Part shown: in pieces, positions 11,901 to 22,406 of the stretch
How positions within the stretch are numbered: position 1 is the first letter of the stretch
How the letters are laid out: every line of letters starts with the position of its first letter
Assembly: GCA_020881915.1 (NCBI GenBank)
Contig: JAJFPB010000005.1
Span: 496,001-560,000 of the forward strand
Direction: 5' to 3'
DNA length: 64,000 bases
Source of the DNA: Paramyrothecium sp. XJ0827
Taxonomy: Eukaryota > Ascomycota > Sordariomycetes > Hypocreales > Stachybotryaceae
The notes under the pieces: model-generated
Database searches by the model: none
Seen by the model: only the letters and a program-made list of their open reading frames with translations
What the model was told of the DNA's origin: nothing
Made by a program: the position numbers and the translations under genes

Positions 11901-12171
11901 ACGTCGGAGTCGAAAGTTTTCAGGATCTTGACATCGTCGTTGAGGTCAAGCTTCTTGGCTAGGGCGTCGACATTGGTTCCCTATCTCGGTCAGCATTTCG
12001 ACTAGATTCAATTAAATCGTCCCCAGGTATTCTGACCTCCTTGACCTCGATGATGAACTGCTTGGTCTGATCGACAGAGTCGACCACGGTTCCGTCGTCA
12101 CGGCGGTGGATCGAGCCGGCCACCGCGCTGCCTGCTAGGGGCAGAAGCTGGAGAATCTTCGAAAAATGCAT
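8957..12171 (-). CDS. Secreted subtilisin-like serine protease (S8, PA-domain type)
   Basis: Eleven exons in minus-strand order: 12171-12037, 11980-11639, 11590-11530, 11481-11385, 11338-11281, 11231-11175, 11127-9836, 9785-9579, 9527-9431, 9382-9111 and 9059-8957. Ten GT-AG introns of 46-56 bp; total 2721 nt, closing to 906 residues. The start ATG at 12171 opens a signal peptide (about 1-20) followed by HRR and an inhibitor-like prodomain. The catalytic triad is Asp150 (VDTGVDYNHP), His198 (RGHGTHVAG) and Ser516 (SGTSMACP). A protease-associated insert, about residues 345-455, sits between His and Ser. An Fn3-like region and a long beta-rich tail follow Ser. This layout is that of large C5a-peptidase-like or minor-extracellular-protease subtilases, which act outside the cell on proteins. 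Many NxT/S sites fit glycosylation. A TATA box lies about 70 bp upstream. Confidence 0.95.
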
Positions 12172-13531
12172 GATGCTTGAAGACAAATGCTTGGATGCAC
12201 CTGATGAGAGTGCTCCTGAGAGCAGCCAAACAGCTTCTCTTATACAGAGACATCTTCACCTGTCCAACACCGAAGCTTGCAGTATGGCCTCGGCGATCTC
12301 AATCGGATCAGGTCCGACAGGCGCCACAGGAGCACCAAATCGCACGATGACAATGAATGCACACCTGAATGCAAGGTCTAGGTCCCCATGCAGTTCATAG
12401 TCCGATGCAGTCTGCGTGAACTCCTACAGCCGCTGAACCAAAAGCAGACAGCTGCATGACATGGCCCCTCCAGGGGCGCTGAGAGAGTCCATGGTCCCCT
12501 GGTCTCCAGGAGAAGCGCAGGGCTTAGGAATTGCGGTCCGGCTCGCGACCCTGGCTATTGAAGGCTTGTAGCTACGTTACAAGGCTGACAGAGGCCGATT
12601 TGGGATCTTTTGCGAACCAACCCACGTGGTAAGGTGAGCGAGCAGCGGTGTGAGCACTAGTCTCTTCCAAGGGCGCCGAAGGTATCGAATGCGATGTTGG
12701 TGGGCGGCACAGGGTGGTGTGTGTGGGTAGGTGAGTGCGTGGCAGGGATTAGGGGGATGAGGGGAGGGAGATGGGCGAGTTCCTGCATTTACGAGGCAAC
12801 CGCCGAGACGGCACGTTCCTGGATACAATCCATGTCATGGCTGGGCATCGAATGACCGGTGGCACTAACCGTAAAGCTCCTAGGGCCATGATGTAGGGAT
12901 AGATGTCAACGATGTATGAAAGCACAAGTGCCTCTGTCCCTACGCGAGACGCCGTATGATCCGCAAATGGTGGGCATATTTGGTCACTTTTCTGTCGGCT
13001 TCGCTAGTGGCCAAGCTGACTGTGACAGAATCTCTGTGAACAAGAAATGGCCAGACTTACTGGATTCCGTGCCATATGAGATGGGTTTCTTGTATACAGG
13101 TCACTCTGGGCATTCTGCACTAAATGCTAATAAACTCAAACCTTTTTATCACTTGATTATATCTTGCAACAATGTTGTCGTGGGAGAGGGGGCAACTGCA
13201 CGCATCGCTCTATTCGACTATTTAAGGCGACAACACGGTGAGAGTCTCTGGCATATTGTGCAAGAACTCGTCTTTTTAAGCAGGCCGTAGGACGTCCCAG
13301 CGAAGTCTTCGCTACCTCGCAAAATCAGAGAACTCATACCTACGGGATTGATCACTACAATGGCCACATATTGAAGCGGATCAATAAGAACTATGCAAGT
13401 GATTACGCCATGGGTGGTGAGTGGCTTTGCGAGTCGCAATTATCAATCAATATTAGCGCTGCTGTTGCTACATAGTTACATACTCAAGTTTTTTTTCTTT
13501 GGCTATCTTCCGTCGATTTTATTCATGGTTA
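12172..13531. other. Spacer: subtilase promoter, elongase 3' side
   Basis: About 1.4 kb. The left part is the subtilase promoter with a TATA box; the right end is the 3' side of the elongase gene. An open frame around 12916-13290 has no recognisable product and is left out. Confidence 0.55.
12238..12244 (-). promoter_or_regulatory. TATA box of the subtilase gene
   Basis: TATAAGA on the minus strand, 67-73 bp upstream of the subtilase ATG. Position and sequence are typical for a regulated secreted-enzyme promoter. Confidence 0.5.
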
Positions 13532-14699
13532 TTATGGTTTCTGTTCGTGTTTTGGTCCCTTATCTAGACTGGCCGACCTCTTCTTTCTGTATGTTTTGCT
13601 GTAGAAGGCAAGGAACAAGAAGATTAGTCCGCTGACGTACACAAATCCAAAGCAGTCTCCAGACACCTCATACTTGGGGAAAATGCAAGAAGGATCAAAC
13701 GTTCTTGAATCCCACGACCAGTGTGGCTTGCCGGCGATATATCGTAGTAGTAAGTATAGCATGTTGGTAGAGATGCCATTTAAACGTAGGCGAGCCGCGT
13801 ACTTGTTATAAAGGTATGCTAATCCAACAAAAAACTGAACAAGCTGAAGCTTCGTTATTGTCGATTTTATCTTCAATGGCACCCTTGGCAAGAACATTGA
13901 AATGGCGAAATAGCTGTACTGCTCCATCTGTCAACGTGAATGCTATGCTTTTTCGAAAGTAGAAACTTACCATTATCGTATGTATGAATGAGTTGAACAG
14001 AACTGTAACCCAAGAAGAAAAGGACATTGTCCTCATGCAAAGCCACGTAACCAAAAGTGCTCCGACATGGTGATATATCTGGAGAGCTGAAGGTATTCTG
14101 CCTTTCCATATCAGGATAAAAGTATCCAGCAGCTCGATGTACTTAGTCATGTGGAAGAGCCAGGCATAGTAGCCAAGGCCCTCACTCCATTTGTAGCCAG
14201 CTGCCAAGGCGAAAGAACCCAGGTCTGTCGAGCCATTATGACTAGCTAGAGAGTTGCTTGCTCGACTTTGATTCACTTCGTCACGAACCTCTCCAGTGGG
14301 TTTGCCAGGGATCCAAGGAGGTCGGCACTCAGGATTGGTAATACCAGCAATACCATCGAAACCGAATGGGTTAGGTTTTGCGTGCAGAATAAGATGAATC
14401 ATGGCACAAGTAGACCATAGCGAATAAAGTGCCAAAATCAAATTGTGGCATACGACGAAGATGAAGAATCCATTGCTTTTAGCCAGGCGCCAGGGGGAGC
14501 AACTTTGGCGAGCGTTGCGACGACTAAGCTCAGTGACTAGTGATAGGTAAATGACGATAACTGTAACAAGCAGCTCTGGTCGCATTGAAGTGTGAAAAAG
14601 GCCATCAGATATAGATATGGGATATAGAAGAGATAATGGCCTCTTTCCAGGTGTTTCTGGGTATGGAAGTTCACATAGAAAAGTAAGGAACCCGGTCAT
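13532..14699 (-). CDS. ELO-family fatty-acid elongase (3-ketoacyl-CoA synthase)
   Basis: Two exons, 14699-13971 and 13918-13532, joined over a 52-bp intron to 371 residues. ELO enzymes condense malonyl-CoA with acyl-CoA in the ER membrane, the first step of chain elongation. Motifs: KYIELLDT (K186, E189, D192-T193), QIYHH (Q207, H210-H211) where yeast enzymes have HxxHH, HTIM-YSY (H240 to Y246) formed across the exon junction, and TKLQLVQ near the C-terminus. Six to seven membrane segments and a basic tail (KTYRKKRSASLDKGPKHEQ) fit an ER protein. The acceptor at 13919 was chosen because it restores HxxMYxY; one 9 bp earlier would insert three residues. Loop residues 108-160 are longer than in yeast ELO proteins. 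It is divergent from the acyl-CoA reductase at 17.7 kb. Confidence 0.9.
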
Positions 14700-17693
14700 G
14701 GTAGCGGGCTTTATTGCTCACAACTTCTCCCATGAAGATGGAATACTGAACGCACACGGAGATTCTTGGGAGATTTGGACTGAAGTCATTCGTAAGAAAT
14801 CAAGAGGAGTTGCGTAAGGATATAGATAATGGAGAGAGAGCACCTTCTTGTCCGAGTGAACAGTTCTTCTCGTGTTTTATTTGCAATCACAATACGATGA
14901 TCATGCCTTGGTCATTGGTGTACGTGGATGGCGTAATATTGTGGAACATATTGATCTGAGATCGTGGCTGGTGAGATTCGTTCAGCAGCCATCAAAAGAG
15001 ACTGGATTGTCTTGCGCATATGTCAAGATGGCTAGTCAATCCCGAGGAGCATGGGATAATGCATCAAGTGTGGCCATGCACCCCTTCCGGAACCGTGAGA
15101 CAGTAAAGTGAGCAAACACAGACTAGAAATGAAACATTGACGAAAGACAAAGCAGTTCCAGAATAATTTTTCCGGGAAACCTCCGCTCTGTCGAAACCCC
15201 AGTGATTTGTCTTCCAGATTCAAGCCACTATATGGACGATTGGGTCTTCACAACAACACGTTCGGCTTATCCCCCAAATCACACCCGAAGACATTTAGTG
15301 CTTACGACCGCCCAGTGGAAGATGCAGCTGAAGGGTTCGGAGAATTCATTCACGGCATAAGCTTAGATAGATCGCAATGGACCGAAGTCTGAGTTCCAGC
15401 TCATGCAATAGTGGTAGGGAATACGAGCTAGTTCCATTGAACATAGTTTCGCCTATAGGTTAGGTATTCAGCAACTTATCACGAGATTACATGATCTTTC
15501 GTGTAGGGAACTTAAAAGTCTTCTTTTCTGGAAACTTCAATGACCCAGGGATAAGTGATTCGCGCTGAGTTGCACCTTGTGCAGTTGACTGATTAGTTGG
15601 ACACGTTATGTTTGAAGAAGTTTCTACTTAGCTTTCTTTGTGTCTTCAACCTTCCTAGAGAATGAGGGATCTATTTGACGACTTTCTCACTCTTGTCGCT
15701 TTGGTTTCACCAGAAACAGAATTGATGCGCCCGTCAAGTCGTAATGGGGATAGATTCAGTCGTTTGGCAGAAGGCCCTCTGATAAAGCGCCTTTCCAAGA
15801 ACAAGAAAAATCCAAATATTATGGAAAGTCTGGCGAGGCCTTTTGGGTATACTGGAGGAGCCAAACGCGTCCGCCAAGCGAACAGCATATCATCATCGCC
15901 AAGAGCTCAGAACACAGTCCAAGTCTGCCAACGCTGTGGCTCATGATGACTTCATGAATGAAAAGGGGTTGCAGACGGCGCAATTAGCCCTAGGGTTTCA
16001 TATATATATACATGTATTTCGGACCAGATACTCTACTCATTGCCGGCGCGATAAATGTTGCTCAAGCCGACAATGGCATTCTAGGCGCCGTTATCAGGAA
16101 ACAAACTGAAATTCATGATCGGCCTCATCTAGTTATTACAACTTCTTCTCCAAATCCTGGGGCGAGGGAAAGTCAAGTTTGATAGAGCTTGGCGGATGTA
16201 CTAGGCCACGAACACAACTGTGGCATCGCGAATGATCACCAAATGAAGAATGACGGGCGGTAAATACAGACCAACATCCGAGACTTTGTAGACATATTGC
16301 AATCAGTAAAACATGAGTAGAACCAGTTGAGCTCGCGCACGACGGCATGTTTCTCGGTAGGTTTCGGATACGGCATGTTTCGCGGTAGGTTTCGGAGCAT
16401 GACAGGCTGTCGGATGGTCCGTGGGATTCATATTGTGCATTTCGTTGGAGATTATGATCACTGGCTTATTCTGAGTAAGCTTTGCGGGAGTATCGTATTC
16501 CCAAATCCCCTGTTGTTTGAGACGATATTGGACCTTTTTCATTAACGTGGCTCTCGCCTTGAGGATTCATCCCACCGACACATGGGCCTGAGCACCATGT
16601 TTTTTCCCAGCCTTTCGTCCCACTCAATGCGTATGATCCACTACAGCCTCTCAGCTTCACGTGGTATATCACCGGCAAACACGGAACGGTAAACTGTGGT
16701 TTCAGCTGTCAGATGCATTGCAATATCGCAAACATGGATTGGCATAGTTCTTCTTGTCTTCTTCATGACTGGTTTTTGCAGACGGTGGGTACCGAAGTTC
16801 GAGGGTATAAGTCTCGCATATGTCCCAAAATCTCGTGACCCCTACAGAACGGACAAGGATAGGAAGAGATACACGGCATTAATGGAGCATGCTTTTCCAA
16901 GCAACTCTGGGTTGACCGCAAATTCCGAAGGCCTCCTCTTTTATACATCATCACCAAGTAATGTCACTCCTTGTGTGTGAATAGTCAACGATTAGCATGC
17001 CTAGAGGCTTTTTGAAAGGCCTGAGCAAGACATCTTGCATATGTGCCCGATACAGTGGTGACGAACGTCCGGGCGCAACTCGGCCTTGAGTTAGGTTGAG
17101 GTTCAAAGGATGGCTGCAGCTTCTTTGTTCCCCACAAAACTCAGACAGAAATCGATCTCCTTGCTTGCATTGAATGTTCCACGTACTATGGTCATTTCCC
17201 CTTGAACCATTTCTTGACCCGACTATTCCTCGCGTTTTCTCAATTACCTTGAGCTTATGGGGCCCCATGGCACCACCTGAGGCCTCCCAACCGCATAATC
17301 ATATATCTCAAAGGCCATCTTGAGAGCACCGCGTTTCTAATGGAAAGCACGAAGCGTAACAGTCGATCACTGTTCTTGGCAGTTAGAAAGCTTTCGCTCA
17401 AGGTACTTATCTACAGCAGCCACTGGTACAACAAGATCCAATCCCTTTATGGGCTGCGTACCTCGCTACGAAATAAATCTCGGTACGTAAGTAATTTCTC
17501 ATGTGAATGTTTACACATATGTGTCGAGTTGTTTAGTACTGGTAGACAGATCAGTGCTAGAAGATGGTTACTATTTTTCATCTCATGTGCACAGTCCTGG
17601 AGTAATGTGATGCCCAAACATGCTAACATTGCATCACCTCTCACTCTTAGATTACAACGTTAGCCGAAGGCCGAGAAGAAGAACACAATCACC
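14700..17693. other. 3-kb spacer between divergent ELO and FAR genes
   Basis: Both flanking promoters face into this region. No open frame here has a convincing product, but the length leaves room for a lost or short multi-exon gene. It holds a 28-bp tandem duplication (16343-16398) and a short TATATATA run near 16000. Confidence 0.5.
16343..16398. repeat. 28-bp tandem duplication
   Basis: Two adjacent 28-bp copies, both starting CGGCATGTTTC and carrying GGTAGGTTTCGGA. They differ at only a few positions (for example CTCGG versus CGCGG). Confidence 0.85.
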
Positions 17694-19070
17694 ATGTCAG
17701 GAAGCCCTCGAGATACGATCAAGGAATTTTATGAAGGTCGGCATATCTTTTACACAGGGGCAAGTGGATTTCTTGGAACTGCACACTTGAGCAGACTTTT
17801 GCTTGACACCCCAGTCTCTACTGTGTATGCACTTGTGAGGGGAGGAGAGAGGTAAGTCTTTGCCCCAAGATCCCAAGCTCGTTCCTGCTGATATGATAGA
17901 CGAAGCCGCTTATGGAAGATCTGGAGCTCTCATCTCCCAACGCAGTTGGTCGAGGCGCTTCGCTTATCGGGAAAACTTATCGTCTGGGATGGCGACATCA
18001 CACATCCTCGTTTGGGCTTGACTGCCGATCAGATGGCAACAATTCATGACAAAGTCTCCATAGTTGTACACGGCGCCTCTACAATCAACCTTCGACAGCC
18101 CCTGTCAGAGGCAGCAAGGGATATCATATACCCATCATTAGCGGTTGCAAAGCTAGCTCTCGGGTGCACGGGCTTGGTAAAGTTCGTTTACATCTCAACT
18201 GCGTACGCGAGTGCTTTCTTACGGGGCTCCGTGGACAATCTTTTTAGTGGGTTCAATGCAACGATCCAGGAAGACATCAACCACATTCGAAACTGTTGGT
18301 CGCCCTCGGCTGAAGCAGAACTGTCCGATCTTGCTGTGTTCGGTACCACTCCAGAATATGAATTCGTCAGCCATCCCTTTCCTTATACCTACGCAAAACA
18401 CCTCACAGAGCGGCTTCTTTTGGGAGTCTTTAAAGACTCGACGACTTTGGTTCTTTTCCGACCATATTGTATAGGTCCGGCAGAATCCAAACCATACTCC
18501 GGCTTCGAAATTCCAGGATCATGTCCTTTGACCACCAGTTTCGCAGCATTCGTCATCTGTCCTCCCACGCGAATGTACTTTTCGTCACATTTGAGCGATC
18601 CATCCACGGCTGTATTAGACGAGATATCTGTGGATATAGCCGCCAATCGCCTGGTTGTCCATGTTGCCATGGGGACCACTGGCTGCATCCACGCAGTTGC
18701 TGGCCGTCAAGACCAGCGCGTGTTTGAAGTTCTATTTGAGCATGCAACCAAACACCGGAATTTCTGGTGGGGGCGGCCAAAGCTAGTTTGGTGCAAAGAG
18801 CATTGGAAGTCGGATAGGCTTTGCGCACTCGCCAGGTTGTTTACTGTGGTCGGTACGGCTCTGGCATTCGACGAAGCCAAGACGGAGATGGTATGGGATG
18901 CAATGAGTGAAAATCAGCGCTCAGAGTGGCCTTTGTGGCGTCGTAACAAACTACCACCGCACGAAGAAGTCTCCCGCCGCGTGAAGGCAAGTAAGCTCCT
19001 ATCCGGTGAGATACTCGCCCGGAAGTATGGGGTACCATCCAGATATGCGCGATTTTTTTATAGATCCTGA
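17694..19070 (+). CDS. Fatty acyl-CoA reductase (male-sterility type NAD-binding domain)
   Basis: Two exons, 17694-17851 and 17900-19070, joined over a 48-bp intron to 442 residues. The enzyme family reduces long-chain acyl-CoA (or a thioester-bound acyl chain) with NADPH, giving aldehyde or primary alcohol. The Rossmann motif TGASGFLG is at residues 21-28. GDITHPRLGL follows near 84-93 and STAYA at about 152-156. The short-chain-dehydrogenase pair Y215-xxx-K219 lies in YTYAK. The C-terminal third is shorter than in plant or animal FARs (about 500 residues). There is no carrier or adenylation domain, so it is not a Lys2-type or NRPS-like reductase. The start is ATG 17694 (caccATGtc). The ELO gene divergent at 14.7 kb could supply the very-long acyl-CoA. 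Alternative: the reductase acts on another CoA ester. Confidence 0.88.
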
Positions 19071-19791
19071 AGCAAGAATAGAAGACTAGTTGTGTAATGA
19101 GATACGCGGAAAGGCTCAACCGTTTCGCTTTGTGGCTTTATGCGCGGAAAGCGATGGCTCGGGCTATGGCCTTGCTCCTAGGCCCTTGAACCAAATCTCA
19201 AACATGGCGAGGCGCGTAATTCAGCTAATTTTATTTGTTTTGCAACTCTCTACCAAGGCCTGACAAGTTCTGGTGCAAATTTGGTATGGGATGTCTGTCC
19301 CTGTCGATTACTTGGATGGAAAGCCACATGACAATCCCACATATGCCGAAATGATATCAGTCGTCTTGACACACTCCTTTCAGTTGAGCAGGAGGCTCCA
19401 TAAACGGAGCCTTGCAGGTGATTATCAGATTGATAAGGGTACCTGGATGGGTTTTGCGACACGTTTAGGGGTCCAGATTGGGGCTCTAAGCTTTTGTGAG
19501 CGTCATAGAACCCAACCTCTACGGCCGCGCCCATGGCGCGATGTACGTCACTATCGAATTAGCAACGACTGTCGAGAGCCATCGAGTAATGGGGTAAAAA
19601 ACGAGGACGATCTGGGATTTGGCTCCTGAATTGACGTAGTTGATGAGGGGATGGGGCCTGTCTTGATATCATAGGCCTCGTGCCGCGCATTTAAGAACAC
19701 CAAGGGAAGCCGCCCCAAGTAAACAATCATTTCTCATTGCCATACTTGTTCTAAAAAGTTTTAACTCTCATACCAAACAAATACAAACAAA
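19071..19791. other. Spacer upstream of the disordered orphan
   Basis: About 0.7 kb between two plus-strand genes. A TTTAA element near 19690 is a weak TATA candidate. The last 60 bases (CAAACAAATACAAACAAA) look like a fungal leader. No gene seen. Confidence 0.55.
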
Positions 19792-20197
19792 ATGTCCGCA
19801 CCTGCAGGAGATCTGGCCAGTATGGCCAAGGACGGCACCACAAGTAAGCTCTGTTCGTCCTATTCTGAGCGTCCCCGTATTGACCGCCTCAGTCCCCGGC
19901 GATGCCGGCAAGCAGAATATCATTCCCTCCGTCGCTGGACCCCACCAGAAGGGCCCTGCTGGAGGTGGACTTGGAGCTTCAGATCTCCAAAGCGCGGCAG
20001 ACAACGCTACCACAGGCTCGAATGGCCTAGGAGAGGGCGTCACAGGGACGGGCGACAGTCTACCCGACTCGACGACCAGCAAGACATTCGGCAAGAACTC
20101 TCATGGAGGAAAGGAGGCGGGATCTCATCCATCCAACCGACCTGGAGCTGTATTGTCCTCTAAGGTCAACCGTGCGGATAGAGATTCGACGGACTAA
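19792..20197 (+). CDS. Small Gly/Ser-rich disordered protein (unknown function)
   Basis: Two exons, 19792-19843 and 19893-20197, with a 49-bp intron, give 118 residues. The start has a strong context (acaaaATGtcc). The protein has no signal peptide, membrane segment, cysteine or tryptophan. It is hydrophilic and low-complexity, rich in Gly, Ser, Thr, Asp and Lys, with stretches such as GPAGGGLGASDLQSA and SKTFGKNSHGGKEAG. This composition resembles hydrophilin or stress-type small fungal proteins, but I recognise no family, so the function is left open. The intron splits codon 18 after a 17-codon first exon, a common design in small fungal stress genes. The clean splice and closed frame support a real gene. 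Confidence 0.7.
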
Positions 20198-20623
20198 ATG
20201 TCTGGGGGTACAATGCAAAATAAATCAATTGAGATGAATTCAAGCCTTGACCAAATTGATAATCTCCTACCGTTTTCCTTCAAGTGATGTGACGCGTAAT
20301 GAGATGAATGCCGGATGAATCGTGTCTACTGATGGAAGACGCAAAGTGGATAATTCGACACGTCATCAGGCGGCCTCGAGTTCAACAGCCTCGTGCTTGG
20401 CGAGACTTTCCATTACCACAAACAGCAGAGAATTGAGGGACCTTGACAAACAAACGACGTTTAGATTGGTCATACTGGTCACAAAAGGTCGCCGTGGCTT
20501 ACTTGATATCTTGGAATCTGACAGAACTGGTGCTCTCACCGCTCGAATCAAAGCAAATCTAACATTAAACAAACTCCATGTCCGTAATGGGCCCGCGTCT
20601 ATCCGAATCCTTTACTGATCCAT
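20198..20623. other. Convergent 3' spacer
   Basis: Between the 3' ends of the disordered orphan (+) and the Mpv17-family gene (-). No gene seen. Confidence 0.6.
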
Positions 20624-21295
20624 CTATTTCCTGTTTGCAAAGATACTCAGAAAAATACTCCAGCCAAAACCCACGCAGACTGCCACAAGAACGCGGGACC
20701 GCACGGGAACCCAGAGGAAGTTACAGATGGCCACCAGGGGCCAGAGATGCCAGCCCGCCTTGATGAGGGGCCAGAGCCGCTCGCGGATGATGAGCAGGAG
20801 CGCGGCCATGTTGGGTACGCGGGTAATGTTGGTACAGGTGAGGAAAATGCAGCCGCTGATACAAAAGCCGATGGTCTGGTCGAGGATAAGCTTGGCGAGG
20901 ACGTTACGCCAGCTCACATCAGGACCAAGGTCGAGGCACCGCCGCGCAGCGGAGATGGACGACGACGGCGGCGACGAGGCCGCAGGAGACTCATCCGTCT
21001 TCTCCTTTGGCTTCTCGTCCTGGCTGGGGGCCTGGACGTGCGCGCCGGGCAGCATGTCGCCGCCGATGGGGGTGCTGTTGCGGGTGGGAAACCAGTCCTC
21101 TAGTATGAACTGGATGACGTTGCCGACCTGAGAGCTGATCAGGCCGTACAGTGCGAACTCGAGGACCTGGCGCAGGTCGAAGGCGGCGTGCTCTGGGTCG
21201 CTGGCGCGCTTGACGGCCTGGACGACGAGGTTGGCGGAGACCTTGATGGTCATGGCCTGGCCAGCCAGACCGAGGTTGAGGGCCCGGCGCAGCAT
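20624..21295 (-). CDS. Mpv17/PMP22/Sym1-family membrane protein
   Basis: Single-exon gene for 223 residues. Family members are four-TM proteins of the mitochondrial inner membrane or peroxisome, thought to form channels needed under metabolic stress. The signature is in the C-terminal half: WPLIKAGWHLWPLVAICNFL, then VPVRSRVLVAVCVGFGWSIFLS. The N-terminal half carries the first TM pair. A loop of about 45 residues (about 71-115) is a charged Pro/Ser/Lys insertion not usual in the core family, probably cytosolic or matrix-facing. Start ATG 21295. Nineteen bases upstream is a minimal upstream ORF, ATG directly followed by TGA (21314-21319). The upstream DNA is a GC-rich leader with CTG and CG repeats. 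Organelle location is not determined. Confidence 0.85.
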   Translation of the reverse strand: MLRRALNLGLAGQAMTIKVSANLVVQAVKRASDPEHAAFDLRQVLEFALYGLISSQVGNVIQFILEDWFPTRNSTPIGGDMLPGAHVQAPSQDEKPKEKTDESPAASSPPSSSISAARRCLDLGPDVSWRNVLAKLILDQTIGFCISGCIFLTCTNITRVPNMAALLLIIRERLWPLIKAGWHLWPLVAICNFLWVPVRSRVLVAVCVGFGWSIFLSIFANRK

Positions 21296-22406
21296 CCTTC
21301 CTCGGGTTTAGCCTCACATGTTACTGCGGACGCTGGGCGCTCCGCGAGTGGGGGGGTGAGTGGGTGAGAGGGAGAGCTGAGTGCAGCGGCGGCTGCTGCT
21401 GCTGCTGCAAGGCTTCGGAAACGGCGCGCGCGCGCAACGGTGGGTGAGTGAGTTCGTGCGTGCGTGGTGAGTGAAAGGTGAGATATTCGCCTACTTTGCC
21501 TCGACCCGAGTTGTGACGTGAGGGGCCAGCCTGGCTTCAAAGGCTACTACAGCCAAGACCAATAGGAGAGATTACATGTACCGTTCCAGTTAGTAGGGGG
21601 TTCGCGAGGCGCGGCCCACCGCTGGGGCCTGCCAGGAAAGGGCCGCTGCATGGCGGGAGCGCCGGGGCGCGAGGTACCGGTACCTAATTTTAAATGTTTC
21701 TGTCGCACGCAAAGTCGCAATCCAACGTTTCAACGCCGGCTGGTGCATCAAGATAAGGATAAGGAGGCCTTCGGTCGGTACCTCGTCCTGCCCGGTGCAT
21801 ATTGTACCCGACAATGAGGTAAGGACGCCGCCGGATACGGAGGCAGTCATTGTCAACTTCGACTTCTACATTCAACATGCGCAAGGCCACTCTCAACGCA
21901 GCACCTGCGTCCACGCGAACCCGAGTCAGGACCGGCTCGTAAACGAGCGCGCATGCGCTGCAGTGCTACCCGCGCTGCACTAGAATCCTTATCAGTCGCA
22001 GCCCGGGCGCGCGCGGCCTCACCACCTGCATCCGCCTCCTCCCACACCCACCCTAGAGCCGGCCGGCCGCACACCATCTTGCACTCCGGGCTGAGATCCA
22101 TGGCTTCCTGGCAACCCTTCGGGACGCCTGCACGCCTCACCGAATTCTATCCCGCCCTCCCTCACCGGTTCCGCGAGCCTGCCTGCCCACCTCCGGATCA
22201 GTCCATCTGCAGTTGCCGACAGCCAACGCGCCTGCACGCCCGCACGTCGACATGAGGTTTTCCGCCACGGAACGATTGGATGACAATGGACAATGAATAC
22301 GAATCTCTTCCGGAGTGATTAATCTATCTATTCTATTCGCTACAAATGAAAACCCTTATCGTACAAGAAAGCAGCCAGCTACTCTACCCAAGGTACTCTT
22401 CGGCCC
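21296..22406. other. Promoter side of Mpv17 gene and pectate lyase 3' side
   Basis: About 1.1 kb. It includes GC-rich leader sequence with CTG/CTGC and CG dinucleotide runs (about 21388-21440) and a perfect 12-bp palindrome GGTACCGGTACC at 21673-21684. No further gene is supported. Confidence 0.55.
21673..21684. repeat. 12-bp perfect palindrome
   Basis: GGTACCGGTACC reads the same on both strands. It could be a dimeric factor site or chance; no function assigned. Confidence 0.5.

Noticed and set aside
12916..13290. 124-codon plus-strand frame between subtilase and elongase
   Set aside because: No family, lies in the 3' region of the elongase and lacks splice or context support.
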